Source of the DNA: Xylocopa sonorina
Taxonomy: Eukaryota > Arthropoda > Insecta > Hymenoptera > Apidae
Assembly: GCF_050948175.1 (NCBI RefSeq)
Contig: NC_135199.1
Coordinates: 4,096,501 to 4,160,500 of the forward strand
DNA length: 64,000 nucleotides
Reading direction: 5' to 3'
Position numbers and translations under genes: made by a program. The notes below the pieces were generated by a model. That model made no database searches. It was not told the DNA's origin and was given only the letters and a program-made list of their open reading frames with translations. Shown here one piece after another: positions 1 to 12,932 of the stretch. How positions within the stretch are numbered: position 1 is the first letter of the stretch; every line of letters starts with the position of its first letter.

Positions 1-479
1 AATAAAACGCTTCCAGCGTGGTCGTAAAAGCGATGTCCGACACGCCAGTTAATTGTTTGTTTACCCCTGAAATACTACCACGTTTCGATAATCCGTAGAC
101 ATGTAGGTGAAATTCCGTCGCAACGAGCTGTAAAGTTGCAACCGCAATCTGATAGCACTGTAAATAAATTTTTCTCGATATTTATGGTACTCGATATGTA
201 CTTAGCATCAAGGTGTCAGAACAACAGTATTTTTTAAGATAGCCTGTTTGTAATAAATGTCGTTGCTTCAGACGTCACGCGTGAAATTATTTTACGCGTG
301 TTAGTATTCCAGATTGCAGACGCGGCGCGGTACGGTATAAATATTAATATAATAAAAATGTAATAAAAATAAATGTTCCCCCTCGTTCTTCCCTTCTACC
401 CATGAACAGAAGAAATTTCCATTGTAGCAACTACGTTTTTCAAAATCCTTCAGCGTGTTAAATGTATGGGAAAGGTCGC

Positions 480-600
480 GGAGCAGCGCGCTGCAGCGCA
501 CTGCAGCGCAGCGAGGCGATTCAGTTCGCTGTAAGTAGATTCAGTTAGTCGCGCTCAGACAGCGAGCAGACTCCGATAGTCTGGAGGAAGGTACGATGCG
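480..600 (+). promoter_or_regulatory. Possible promoter and 5'UTR exon
   Basis: A GC-rich island sits in AT-rich surroundings. It has a repeated CTGCAGCGCA unit and a 12-bp palindrome (GCGCTGCAGCGC, 488-499). Two TTCAGTT words, similar to the insect initiator TCAGT, follow near 520 and 540. A possible splice donor (GAAG then GTACGA) is at 592-601. This is compatible with a transcription start and a short 5'UTR exon for neprilysin, but no core-promoter element settles it and no transcript evidence is available. Confidence 0.25.
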
Positions 601-760
601 TCGAACTGAGTCTACTTGCAATTAGTCGAATCGCCAAGCGCCGCTACCCTTCCCGACCTTTACTACTTATGAGCGCCATTTTGGATGGTTGAAAGGTGAA
701 TAAAATTTGTATTTTAAAGGAGAAGAGACTCTCGAATATCGGATACGAAAGTAATCGATC

Positions 761-1015
761 TTAACCCTTTAACTATGGCAGAATTTAAGACGCATCAATC
801 ATACTATACGATAGGAATTTATTCACGATGTATACTGTTGATGTATACCGTTAATAATAATAAAAAAAGTATATTCAAATAATCGAAGCACTGAATTGCA
901 CTACATTAAAACAATATTATTCACTTCTTTGTATAAGCGCCTTTAAGCGCCCATAGTATCACAAGCGCAAGTTTTTTAAACGTCTTTAAGCGCTAAACAC
1001 TAATCGAAGGGTTGA
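761..1015. mobile_element. Possible decayed TTAA-flanked (piggyBac-type) MITE
   Basis: The left end reads TTAACCCTTTAACTATGG. The reverse complement of the right end reads TTCAACCCTTCGATTAGTG. The two share AACCCTT, then differ largely by transitions, and both later contain a TTTAAGACG/TTAAAGACG block. TTAA targets and a CCC start are hallmarks of piggyBac-superfamily ends. There is no transposase ORF. The right-hand target is TTGA rather than TTAA, so the element is either old or a coincidence of AT-rich sequence. The 13-base word ACCCTTTAACTAT (764-776) recurs at 48966-48978. Confidence 0.3.
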
Positions 1016-4000
1016 AAAAAGGATTTTCCCGTTTATCGCGTTGACCGCGATGCATCCTGATGCGTGTTGTCCCTGAAGGAGGTCAATACACTCGCGTTGC
1101 ACCGCGCCGCAAATCATATTACACGCTACACTCCCGTTGTCGAAGTTTAAACGATACGAGACGATTTACTTCCTCTACTCGATTTTGTTGCCACTGGACG
1201 GCACTGAGATGCATCTGCGCGAACGATAAGAGGATTACGATACTTGTTTGCGATAGGAGGCACTCTTAATTAAAAATTGATTACGCGGATTACGCGGGAG
1301 GTGCTTGTTAAGCTTTATCTTAAAAATATGTGACACTGGTTAACCTTTTTACAATACAACGAGCACGGGATATGGTTTCCAATAAATTATGACACGATTT
1401 AACAAGCTTGATTTCAATAGAATTTTCCATAAATTAAGCGTGTTACGAAAAATTGACCGCGACATGGTGAACGTACCGGAGTTGAGCAATTAGCACCTTT
1501 TAGCGGAATTAGAGGTGTCGATGAATATCAGAAAGTCAACTAATATTGCGAGGAATGTTTAATCGTGGGAAAATAGCGACTGAAATGAATTCTTGTACAG
1601 TGAGTCAGAAAACTTTTTATCTTTGCAGATTATTATCGATCATCGATGATCCACGAGACATAAATGCCATCGAAGAGGAACGCAACTATATGGCATCGAA
1701 TTACATTATAAAAGTGTCACGTTTGATATATCTTGGTCCAATGCCGAGATACAGGATATCTCGGAAATAAGGTTACGTTCGTTAGTTTACTATCCGAGCG
1801 TGATTAAAATAAGAACTAGAAAAGTCGGTAATTAATAATTAGTGAAATTTTTTTCAAAATAAGAGCGCGCCGATAAGATCGTGAATAATTTGAGAAGTGA
1901 AACGCGGATCAACATTGTCAGCTGAGCGCGATAATTTCCACGTAAAAAGCGGATAAACGATGTATCGCCTTTTTAGCGAATAAACGCGATTAAAGAGTTA
2001 TCGCGCGATGTGAGTAACCGAAGAATTACATAATCGTGCGATCATTTTTCACGAATTTCGCGGTAACGCGGCTCGTGCAAACCGATGACGTATCTGGAAC
2101 GAGTCTAGTTACTTGTACGAGACCGTTCACCTATTTTCGCGACGACCTTGTTACCTTCTTCCACCGTGTGGAAGAGTCTACGTGCGTTGCTTGGTATATC
2201 GTAATCGACGATGTGTGTTATAATTCTCGAAACATGAAAACCGGGCAAAGTTCAACGAATTACGCTATTACGAGTCTTAAGAGATTAAGAGGCGTGTTAT
2301 TTAAGTAACTCTTATGCCAAGAATTATGTAAACAAAGTGATATTGTAACCAGCATATTTGTATCTAGGCTTGCTTCACGTGTGAGCCCTCATTTTTATCG
2401 TGTCAGTCATTTGTATACAGAATTCATTGTAACGCCGAAGGCATCGCGATATTCTTTTTCATTCCCTAACTGATATTCACCAGGATATATGCAGCGAAGA
2501 GGAATACTAACAAATCTGCATCGTCGTAGATTATTATCAATCAGTTTTGCAGAATTCTTCCTTTCATTACTCGATGATAGATCCTTTTTACGCGACAGGC
2601 AGCAAGTTGAATCTGGTTATCCTTGGACTGTACTTTATCAATGATCGTTGCTACGAGTCGACGTTCATAATCGATCGGAGAACCGTTTTGAATACGATCT
2701 AAATAACAGGCGAGGATAAATTAAAGTAATTGAACAGAAATTTAGCAGCCAATCTTGCGGCCATTTAGAAGAAAGGATGTTTGAAAACTAAAAGGGGGAT
2801 TCCAATAATAGCACAGGAATAAAACTAATCCTCGTGTGTCGTTCTAGACATAGATTTAAACGCGTTTCGAACATGCCCTGCCCCAAAACATCGAAAAAAA
2901 ACCGTGAGAGCCGCACTCTAATGGTTCACGCTTGGTCGCCGATCCGAGCTACTTTTCACTATCGAAAGGTAATCGAGTTCTGCATAACGGCTGTGTACAC
3001 AGAACTGTACCGCGGCTGGTTTCAACATTCTACGCGCCCCGTTCCGTTGCAATTATTTGTCTAGAGAAAAACGGCGAACCGTTAGGCCTCTAGCTCGTAA
3101 TCCAGTAAACCGCGGTCTCAGAGCACGAGTCGCAAAAAAAGACCAGTTTACGGTCTACTTTCGAATTTCAAAATTTTACGAAACTCTGCTTTCTACGGTA
3201 TAAAAGAAAATCTCCACGGTTTGGGAATGCAATTGAAATTACTCGCTGTCAAACGCGCCCGGTTCTCGTTCCCGATTCGCGGTGCGAATGGAAGTCAATT
3301 TCGTCGAAGGTTACGCGCGAATATCTGCAATTAATTGTTACGTACTCTCTCGAATACGCCAATTGCGTAACACGATGTTGTGACACGGTAGATAATGATC
3401 CGTGTTTATTCTGTAATGCGACAATACGGGCATGAGCAACAATAGGAATCGATAACGACCACTGTACTTCTGCGGCATTCCGTTTTGTTCTCCTTTTCCC
3501 GGGAACTTTTCTATCACACTTCGTTAGACTTTGCATCGTTGATTTTACTAGGTTCGTTGACACCTCCGTGATTATACCATCGCTCGCTTTAGTTCGCGCT
3601 TTTTACTGTGATTCGAACAATTCGTAGTCGAGAGGTGTGAAACGCGCGAAAATTCAAGCGTTAGGCGTGAAAAGGAAAACGATTAACGGAGTGTAAAAAC
3701 CTCTTTGAAGATAGACAAATACGGCGTAAAAGAAAAGTGTGAACGCGACTTTTTAGCGAACACTTTTAGCGAAACTTAGTAAAAAGTCAATGAGTCGTAA
3801 TCATTATATTTCTCCTGTGGCTAGTTGTTCGTGTAGCACGAAATTAAGTGGTTGTAATCTAACGATACTTTGTGATTATCCACGAGTGGATTCATCAGAA
3901 TTCACGTTTATCATCCGCTTAATTTCCAAACTTACGTAAAGAACCGCTGCAATTGTAAAACTCTGTTTCTCTTTAGGTTATCGTTAATATGCTCGTCGAG

Positions 4001-4769
4001 TTACATAAATTCCCGGTGATTTCGAAATTCGCTATTCCTTAAAGAGATTATCCGTCCTTATTTTCAACCTTCTTGAAACCTTCGAAATCACAAAAATGAC
4101 AGTTACCAACGTTCATGGAAACCCGTCTCCTTACAGGGAGATTCCCTTTTTCTTCCTGAATCATATTCTACGGTTGATTCAACATGCGCTTCAAGGTTCC
4201 CAGGGCCATCAACGCGAAACAATTCCGACGTCCTTCTATTAACAGCCGAGCTTTTACTGCTCGTTGCTGTTTTACAGAGCGAGGAAGATGGATCCTCGCG
4301 GGTCTTAAAAGATCTACCAACTCCTGCCAAGGACGTAAATACGCTAAGAACGACATAAACCTTATCTACGATCACGTGTACGAACGAACAAGCGTCGCAT
4401 TAAAATTCAAATGCTCGAAACGCAGTTGCGAAACGTACAAATTATTAGCCTATAAATTTCCTGCAAATCGAATCGTAAATACTACGTTGATCCGTGACGA
4501 ATACGGTATTGTACATATTTCTCTGCTTTGTCAGCTCGTTTTTTAAATACGTGTTTCCCCAACGAGCATTAAAACCGATAACAGTAATGTTCCTCGAGTA
4601 AAAAAGCAAAAGGATTGTTTGGATCGTAGAAGTACCTGCCTTTGACCGTGTAGCCTAATCTCTCGCGATAACGAATAAGAATAACTTTGTGGCATAATTG
4701 GAGGAAAGTGAGTTCGCACGAATGGAAACGAATTTTAATACAAATTGATCATTCTGCGTCTTGCTTCAG

Positions 4770-7700
4770 GAATCCAACATGGTGGAAGAGGCGATCATCG
4801 CTGGAACGCGGGTTAACTGTGATAGCAGTTTGCGGGATACTTGTTTGCATCGCGTTGGCTGTTGCACTTGGTATTCTGGCAGCGAACACTGTGTCCTGCA
4901 ACACGTCATCCGAGAACGGTAAGGCAATTTTTCCATAGTTTCACCAACAAATTTGGCTTAGCCAATAATAAGAAATGCACGAACAATTACATTTTAAATC
5001 ATTTTCTAATGTTTCAAATATTTTTCATGCTTCACCCATATCAAATGTATTGTGCAAATATCCTCGCCCCTCGTATTGCTGAATTCCTACATGTTTTAAT
5101 AAAAAAATACCAAGACACCTCGTAACATGAATTCAGGGAAGTCTATTAATATTTTTTCATAGCAAAGATTGTTATATTACATTTACGTAACAATGATTAT
5201 TAAATTCCCATTAGCGACCATAATTAAGATATCATGCAAAAGTAACGTCATATCAACGGTACCATCCTGTGATAAATTACAGGTAATTTTCTCACAGCAT
5301 CGAACTTAACCACATCACGATTAATATCCTCGTGGATTCATAAAAATGACAAATCATCATTACGGTTCCATTGCGATTGAAACAAAACTTTTAACGACGT
5401 TTAACAGCCCTGCTTTAATTACATTCTCGTTAAAACATCGACAATTTGTTGGTTTCGCATCGTGACTGTCAGTTTTCACCAGAAACACAGAATTACAATC
5501 CTATTTTTGTATCAGTTGATCCCGGAAGGATAAACGAGCAAAGGTAAAAACCGGTTTCTTGCTGATAATCCGTAAATTGTTTCCGTGCACAGCTTCTACC
5601 AGGGTCTTGGAAAGATGATTACTACATTAATATTTAAGAATAGTATACTAATTTTATAGTTATGTCGCTCTTTTCAACTCTTCTTACCATTTTTCATCTC
5701 GTACTGAAAGGGAACAAATTTCGTTCATCTGTGGAGAAAAGATTCGATGACCGTTCCTTAGGTAAAAAATAAGAAAAAACAATTAAAAATAGTAAACATA
5801 TCAGACACGTGAAAGCTGGTCAGATTGATGTACGACCGAGTCGTAAACTTCTCCGACAGCTAGTGTCACGTGCGACCTATTTCCTCGCACTGATTTACCC
5901 CCATTAATCAACGCACTTTGCTTGGACTCTCGAATCATTATGTGACAGCATGAAGTGTCAATACCAACGGTGACCAATTTCCGCGGTACCATCTGTTAGA
6001 TGCTTGAAATCCGCACGTTGCATTATACAACGCTCAAATAACCAAACATAACAATCCTTGAAAACACGTTCCGAGAAAACAGGCTTCTTTTACTCTTGTC
6101 CCACGTGCAGGACTATAATCGTGCGGTTCCCCGCTTCCTTCGCGTGGCTGTACATGGTACGCTGCATCCGTGAGTTTCTGTTTCCTCTTTCTCCCCTTAC
6201 GTCGATTATAAGAATCGGCCAACAGACGATACGAGACGCGTAATTTGACGTCAAAAAATCTTGACGTCAATAAGAGTCTGCCGAGTCTGACGCATCGGGG
6301 GTAAGTGATCGCTGTTTTCAGAGTTACTCACCCGGACCTGCCCGCGCTTTCTCGGTCATTCCCACCCGCGTACGAACGTGCGCTCAAGTTTGTATATTTT
6401 CCGATCGACCCCCCGGTAGCTTCATAAAAGAACCACCACACTGAATCATCCGAATATTTTTACGGATCATCGGCAAACAACATTCGGAATTAATCGCCGG
6501 TGCGGTGGCGCCGACGAAATGTTTCTTTATCTTGTTCGCGAATGGCCGCGGAACGGGATCGATGAGGGAACCACGATGGATCGACGGTGGGCTCGGATAG
6601 AGTTCCTCAACTTTCGCGATCACGTTGAATTGTAAATGGGTAAACATCTCTGGGTATTGGAAAAACCTTACTCTGGCAGAGTATCCGGAGTGAAAGACAC
6701 TTTGATGCCAGCTAACGGCAGGGTATGAATAACAATGTATGCGATTGTGCAATTTTCAACGGGCTCGTATCGATTCTTCCCTTTTGGAGAAGAACGTTGA
6801 GTATATTCCAATGTGCGAATTGCTTAACCTTCTGTAATAGGGAACTTTCTTCAGTCGCGACAATGGAGAATCTAATTGATTACAGAGTCTCTTACTTTGA
6901 TCTCTTCAAGCCTTTTTAGATATATTAAGATTATTTTTAAATGTTAGTCTTCCTAGACATAGTCTTCTTCTTAGATAAAATTAAACGTAATACAATTTGA
7001 ATCCTTTAAAATATTTGATACACAAAAAAAATAGATGCTAACAAAGCTGTAATGATTCACGATAATCTACCAAATAACTTACGTAAACATATATCACGAG
7101 TCCATGCTTTTTCCGACTTTTTACCATCCTGAGTCATCATCGACACTTACGATCTTTGCTTACTGATTTTCAACCACTTTCAAATTAAAATCTTACGATT
7201 ATGCCAGCAGCTCGAACAATGTAAACAAATGTTCGCAGAATATTTTCATTCATAATCACGTTTAACATCGTAAAACGATATCAATTAATGCATCGTGTAT
7301 TAATCGCACAGCGTCGCAGCTTGAAAGGTGGCCATTACTAACAATCATTAACACCGTTCTCTTGCATTGTTTTCTGTGTTGCAAATCGCACCCGCATCCG
7401 CACCTACGTGAAAGTAGACCCCGTTAACTCAGAAGGATTACCATCCACAGCCGAAGCCCTCAGCGGACACGAGGACTCGAAGAAGACTCAGGTCGTGGAC
7501 AAAGGACCCGGCTGTGACGAAGACATATGCTACACCCAAGAATGCATTCACACGGGTTGGTAAAAATTTCTCCAACGGAATCATTTTATCGCGACAATCG
7601 TAGCGCGGTTCAAATTTTCTAAATTACACCGAACTACCGTTCTTCAGCCTCCAGATTATTGAAGAACATCGATTTCGATGTGGAACCGTGCGACGACTTC

Positions 7701-10700
7701 TACGATTTCGCTTGCGGTGGTTTCTTGAAATCCACCAACATCCCAGATGACAAAACCAGCGTTAATACGTTCTCCGTGATCAGCGACGAGCTTCAGAATC
7801 AGCTGAGGACCAGTATCGAGGAAAAGAGCCCGTCGGACGAGCCAAAACCGTTTAGGCTTGTGAAGAATTTGTACAAAGCTTGCATGAACAAAAGTGAGTA
7901 TGTGACTTGGACGCGAACGTCGCATGTTCTCGCGGTAAAAATTGTGATAAATGAGCGACGCGTTAAAAAGAAATCTGGAACGAAGTATTTTAATTACGGG
8001 AAAGAAGTAACACGATGTATGAACGGGAATTAAAACGGTTCCAGAGAGAACTGTTATGTAAAGATCAAGGGGGGCCTCTCAAACGGTAATATAATTGTTA
8101 CGAGCGAAAATAATTCTTGCACGCGCTGTTATCTCTGTTAATAAAACTTAATTTATACGAACCTTTTCACGACGTGGCATTGAATTGTTTCAGCGGTTAT
8201 CGAGAAGCAAGGTTTAAAGCCTCTGTTGGACATCCTGAAGAACCTCGGTGGCTGGCCTGTATTGGAGGGCGACCAATGGGACGAAGACGGATTTAATTGG
8301 ACGGAATCCGTGTACAAGTTCCGCAAGATGGGCTACTCGGTCGATTATTTCATCGATTTCAGCGTCGGCGTTGATCTGAAGAACAGTACGAAACGCATAA
8401 TCGATGTACGTACAAAAAAAAACGAATTCTCTACTCTGCGTTTAATTTTGAACGTGGCAGCAAAATTGCAATGCCTCCGAGCGGCGCGATATCATTCGCT
8501 AATAAAATTACATCAGTGCGAATTGTTAACGCAAATACGGCAATCCTTAAAATACCATGCCGCGGAATGGAATTGTGTAACAGTAATTGATTGATGAATA
8601 ATGCGTACAGTGTATGAATATATAAACGAATTACGTGTGTGATTATAATTGAATATTTAAATACGTGATAAACGAGGCTATTTAATAAGTCGACGATTTG
8701 AAAATGTTTGCTAAGGTAATAACTATTAGAATTGTCTTTTTTTTATAGTTGGATCAAGCATACCTTGGATTATCGCGCGAATATTTGTCGAAAGGCTTCG
8801 AGGACAAGATTGTGCAAGCCTATTACAGCTACATGGTCGATATCGCGGTGATCCTTGGGGCTAACAAATCTGAGGCCGAAATGCAGTTAAGAGACTCGTT
8901 GCAATTTGAGATGGACCTTGCCAACGTAAGTTTAATCGAATGCAAAAAATTTCACTGCCAATGATGCCATATGATAAACGTATATGATCTGATTAACAAT
9001 TCGAACGAAATGCGAAACCTCTAGATCTCTTTACCGAATGAAAAACGTCGCAACGCCACCCTTCTTTACAACCCCATGACGGTGCAAGAATTATCGAAGA
9101 CCTACCCCAGCGTCCCATGGAAAGAATACTTCAACACACTTCTGACGCCCAACGCTGAAGTAGACGAGAACGAAGTTGTGATCGTCAGCGTTCCTAGTTA
9201 CATCGAGAATTTGGAGAAGTTGTTGGCCGCCACCCCGAACAGGGTGCAAGCGAACTACGTGATGTGGAGGGCAGCAGCCTCCTCCGTCAATTACTTGACA
9301 GAAGAAATACGAAAGAGGCAGCTGCAATATTCCACGGCGTTGAGCGGCAAAACTGAACGGGAGCCCAGATGGAAGGAGTGCATCGATACAGTTTCCGGTA
9401 GCTTGGCCATAAGCGTCGGGGCGATGTACGTCAGGAAATACTTCAAAGAGAATGCGAAGAAGAACGCTCTAGAAATGGTAGCCGATATCAGACAAGAGTT
9501 CACAAAGATACTGGAGAAGGTACATTATTATTTACAATTGAATGTCGATTTAAATCTGATTCATTATCAGTGGTTACGTATTTAAACAAATATTTAACAT
9601 CGTTAGGTCGACTGGATGGACGACGAGACAAGGAAGAGCGCCCTGAAAAAAGCAGCCAGCATGTCGAGCCACATCGCTTATCCGGACGAATTACTGGACG
9701 ATAAGAAGCTCGAGAACTTCTACGAAAAGCTGGAGCTAAACACTGACAATTATCTAGAAGGCATTCTGAATCTGACTTTGTTCGGAGTCGAATATTCTTT
9801 CAGTAAATTGCGGAAACCCGTAAACAAAAGCGACTGGATAACCCATGGAAGACCTGCTATCGTTAATGCCTTTTACTCATCCATCGAAAACAGCATCCGT
9901 GAGTATCGCTTCACGATAGTAGGATGGAACGATCGTTCTGTAACGTATCGTTGAACTAACACGGAAAAATCGACGTTTCTTTGATACTGCTGTAGAATTC
10001 CCTGCTGGTATATTGCAAGGCGCTTTCTTCAGCAACGATCGACCGAGGTACATGAATTACGGTGCAATTGGGTTCGTGATCGGGCACGAAATAACGCACG
10101 GCTTCGACGATCAAGGGAGGCAATTTGACAAGGACGGGAATTTGGTCGATTGGTGGGCGCCGCAGACAAAAGAGAAGTATCTGGAAAGGGCGGAATGTAT
10201 CATCCATCAGTACGGCAACTACACCGTCGAAGAAGTGGGCTTAAACGTAAAGATCGTCCGACTGTTATTTATTTCTTATATCTCTCGTGTTTCTGTTTTT
10301 CCCTTTCCTCATCGTCTGCGTCATTCGCGTCACGGATACAAATATTTGTTCGATAGGAATTCTAAATTTAGAGATGGTGAACGAAGTTGATTTCTTCACT
10401 TAATACAGTTCCTTTGCGTAAGCTCTCTATCGAACCCATGTGATCCAAACAATGCGTAACGATTATGTCGGTCTACTGTAATCAGGTAACAAAAAATGAA
10501 ACGCGAACTTATTCTCGACGAGGTCAAACGAGTATGAAGCGAAAGTATCTGTCTGGTAGGCTAGTGATTTCTATGTAGAGTAATGCGTCTTAATAGTGCA
10601 CATGGTTTTCATAGTTTTGTTTGATAATAGATGTCTGTTACGCTTGATAAAGTTTATTGAGAGCAAACATAATGTTCGTCTCGATATAAGTATTTATAGC

Positions 10701-11305
10701 AGCGTTTCTTCCCTTCTTCCGGTTTCAAAGTTCTAGTTTATTATTTTAGTATCAACGATGAAATTTGCGTTCTACATTGCCGCTGTCATAACTATCTTCA
10801 CTTGAAAGGAAATAGGGAAGTCTATTATTTAACGACGATCATCTCCGACGCAATATGTCGATGTATACACTTCTCACTCATTTTTTCAACTGAAAACTAC
10901 TGTACGAAGTACGCATTTATATTCGAGAAGAAATTAATAAGAAATCGATCGATCTTTTTATTGCAGTTAAATGGCATTAACACTCAAGGCGAGAACATCG
11001 CGGACAACGGTGGAATAAAGGAAGCGTACTTGGCGTATCAAGAATGGATCAAGCGGAATCAGGCGGAGCCAAAATTGCCAGGACTTCCATACAGCCCTGA
11101 ACAGTTGTTCTGGATTAGCGCAGCGAACACCTGGTGCAGCAAGTACCGACCGGAAGCGATGAAGCTTCGCATCACAACTGGCTTCCACAGTCCCGGTAAA
11201 TTCCGCGTCCTGGGACCTCTGTCGAACATGGAAGAATTCTCGAAGGATTTCAATTGTCCCATCGGCTCGAAGATGAACCCAGAGAAGAAATGCGCGGTCT
11301 GGTAA
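4770..11305 (+). CDS. Neprilysin-like M13 zinc metallopeptidase (5' exon missing)
   Basis: Coding exons are 4770-4918, 7433-7555, 7648-7893, 8194-8405, 8749-8925, 9025-9519, 9607-9898, 9996-10246 and 10967-11305. All have GT-AG boundaries and the phases join without a stop, giving about 760 residues, close to the usual 750 for neprilysins. The order fits a type II membrane ectoenzyme. A cytoplasmic tail with NPTWWKRR is followed by one transmembrane segment (LTVIAVCGILVCIALAVALG), then an extracellular domain starting at CDEDICYTQECIHT and PCDDFYDFACGGF. The substrate-binding NAFY is at 9865-9876. The zinc motif HEITH is at 10085-10099. ENIAD, carrying the third zinc ligand, starts at 10991, and the C-terminal CAVW is at 11291-11302. 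All catalytic residues are intact, so it should be an active peptidase that degrades small extracellular peptides. The exon at 4770 starts on a codon's third base, so the start Met lies in an unidentified upstream exon. Which insect Nep paralogue it is cannot be settled here. Confidence 0.93.
4919..7432 (+). other. Neprilysin intron after the transmembrane exon
   Basis: This 2.5 kb intron is mostly AT-rich, with a more GC-rich patch at about 6060-6620 that contains paired CRE sites. A 122-codon minus-strand ORF (6384-6752) has no recognised similarity. CACGTG words occur at 5806, 5867 and 6102. The GC patch could hold an internal promoter, but I could not find an in-phase alternative first exon. 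Confidence 0.5.
6246..6269. promoter_or_regulatory. Tandem cAMP-response elements (two TGACGTCA)
   Basis: Two perfect 8-bp palindromic CREs, TGACGTCA, lie at 6246-6253 and 6262-6269, separated by 8 bp (AAAAATCT). This is the full consensus for CREB/ATF-type bZIP dimers. They lie in the neprilysin intron at the edge of a GC-rich patch, so they may serve an intronic enhancer or alternative promoter. The motif match is seen directly; its function is inferred. Confidence 0.5.
10247..10966 (+). other. Last neprilysin intron, between the HEITH and ENIAD exons
   Basis: This 720-bp intron is bounded by a GTAAAG donor and a TTGCAG acceptor. It separates the two zinc-ligand motifs. It is AT-rich with no recognised element. 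Confidence 0.6.
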
Positions 11306-12502
11306 AGGTCAGCATAGTGGAAGAACGAAGTGACAGCGAACGTTAGTGGTTGAATAGGCCCGATGAAACTTGTTCTTCGATATCTTAAAAAAAAGAAAGA
11401 ACGGTTTGTGGTCAAACAGATTCGTTCTCCGGATGAGTTCCGTTGGAAACGATTTTGATCTTGATTAGATCAAGGGAAATCGTTGTCACGAATAATGTTT
11501 GCGTGTATTTCGCGGATCTTGATGGGATCCGTAGAAAATAGTAGTAGTGACGGTGCTTCGATGGTAACGATGGAACTGATGAAATTCAATCGGGAAGCAC
11601 GGGAGAGTGCTCGAGCAAGATCTCGCAGAGATGCCCAAAGAGATCCTCGTTAATGAATTGACTTGAATTATACACGATTACACGGTGCATACTACTAACA
11701 TTGTTCGTTAATGGATAAGTCCTTTTTTATAAGAGAAAAGTAATCCGGGTTTTACCGAGTACTGTAAATAAGGAAACGGCGGGGAGGAAGGAGTGGGCGC
11801 ATCATAACTGTATTTGACATTTTCTTAAAAAATCGCGGTCTGAAAAAGTCGAACAAAACTGTACGATAGATCAAAATGGAAGAAAGGAAATGAAAATGGA
11901 CACGTTTAAACTGTGATGATTTTATAGGAATCGACAATAAAATATTAGCGAGAACGGTCTTTCGGTTAAAAAGCTGTACGATGACGCGCAAACGAGAACA
12001 TATAGGATTAATATATTATTAATTATATTTTCAAATGACACTGTTTTGCGGATATATATTAAGTAAAAAAAAAAAAAGTAACACGTGTGTTTTGCTATCT
12101 GTATAACATTCGTTAGGCTCCGTTGAGCAGCGTAAGATTGTTGATTAGAGTTACCATTTTGAAATACTTGGGCGGTGTAGTATTAATAGTAGTTTATAAC
12201 ACGCGGGTGGAAAAAAATACCTGTGTGATTACTTTTATACCGTTTTAATTTTCTTTCGCATCTACGTATCACTTAAGTGTTAATTTGTATCGTAATTCCT
12301 GTTTTTTTTTTCTGTTGCAATGACAATTGCATCGCGTATGAATTTAACACTTAGAACTGCGATAGTCGTATTTATTGCATCGATACCGTATTATTTTACG
12401 TTTAAGCGGTTAAGATAAATGTATTCAGTGTATTTGTTGAGTGTATAAAATTTTAATATAAAAATATTGAAAAGCAGAGTTTCTCTCTTTTCATGTAATA
12501 AA
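11306..12502 (+). terminator. Neprilysin 3'UTR with candidate polyadenylation signals
   Basis: After the TAA stop at 11303-11305 the sequence is non-coding and AT-rich. Candidate AATAAA signals are at 11936-11941 and 12497-12502. A TGTAAATA word (Pumilio-type element) is at 11763-11770. The gene ends convergently with eIF3g, so the two 3' ends may lie within about 300-900 bp of each other. Which signal is used cannot be told from sequence. Confidence 0.45.
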
Positions 12503-12830
12503 CATAAATCTAAAAACAGGAATGAAAATTTGGCGTCGGAATTATTCAATGAATGAATACAAAATTTCATGGTATACGATTCGTGTTTAATTAAAAAGAT
12601 GCTAGGAATACAAATTACACCCTAATGGATGTACCATTTTTTACAATAGCGAATTGCAAGAGCCTTGAATAAGTCGAAAGTGGCAGTAAATTGTGACACC
12701 AGGAAGCAAAATGCTTTTTTATAATTGGTAAAATATTATTTAGAAAATTATATTAATGTTAATATTCTTATAAATGGGTTCACTACTCTAATTTTCATCG
12801 TGCAAAGATTAAGATGTTGAAATAAAGTTA

Positions 12831-12932
12831 TTTATTTGCTTCCTGGTATCACAATTAAACGCTAGCATATTTCCTACATTTTTACACGTTGCGAAATTCA
12901 GATAACAAGAACTGAATGTTCACTTAACATAT
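12831..12932 (-). terminator. eIF3g 3'UTR and poly(A) signal
   Basis: On the minus strand, AATAAA occurs at 12836-12831, about 97 bases past the stop codon at 12935-12933. That gives a compact 3'UTR of about 120 bases, typical of an insect housekeeping gene. Confidence 0.5.

Larger units (their letters stand above)
1..4769. other. Non-coding region upstream of the first visible neprilysin exon
   Basis: This AT-rich stretch has only short unrecognised ORFs; the longest is 120 codons at 4184-4546. The exon at 4770 begins in the middle of a codon, so at least one earlier coding exon must exist, either here or left of the window. I searched for a short ORF ending in a GT donor with two bases of a codon left over and found none I would defend. 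An ORF ending at the possible donor at 2969 is in the wrong phase. No homology is recognised in this stretch, and any 5'UTR exons remain unplaced. Confidence 0.6.

Noticed and set aside
2834..2968. ORF ending at an AAG then GTAATC donor, considered as the neprilysin first exon
   Set aside because: Splicing to 4770 would give the wrong phase and destroy the NPTWWKRR frame.
4184..4546. 120-codon ORF considered as the missing neprilysin N-terminal exon
   Set aside because: It lacks the short acidic cytoplasmic-tail character expected, and no donor in the phase required by the 4770 acceptor was found.
6384..6752. 122-codon minus-strand ORF in a neprilysin intron
   Set aside because: No recognised similarity or splice signals consistent with a nested gene.
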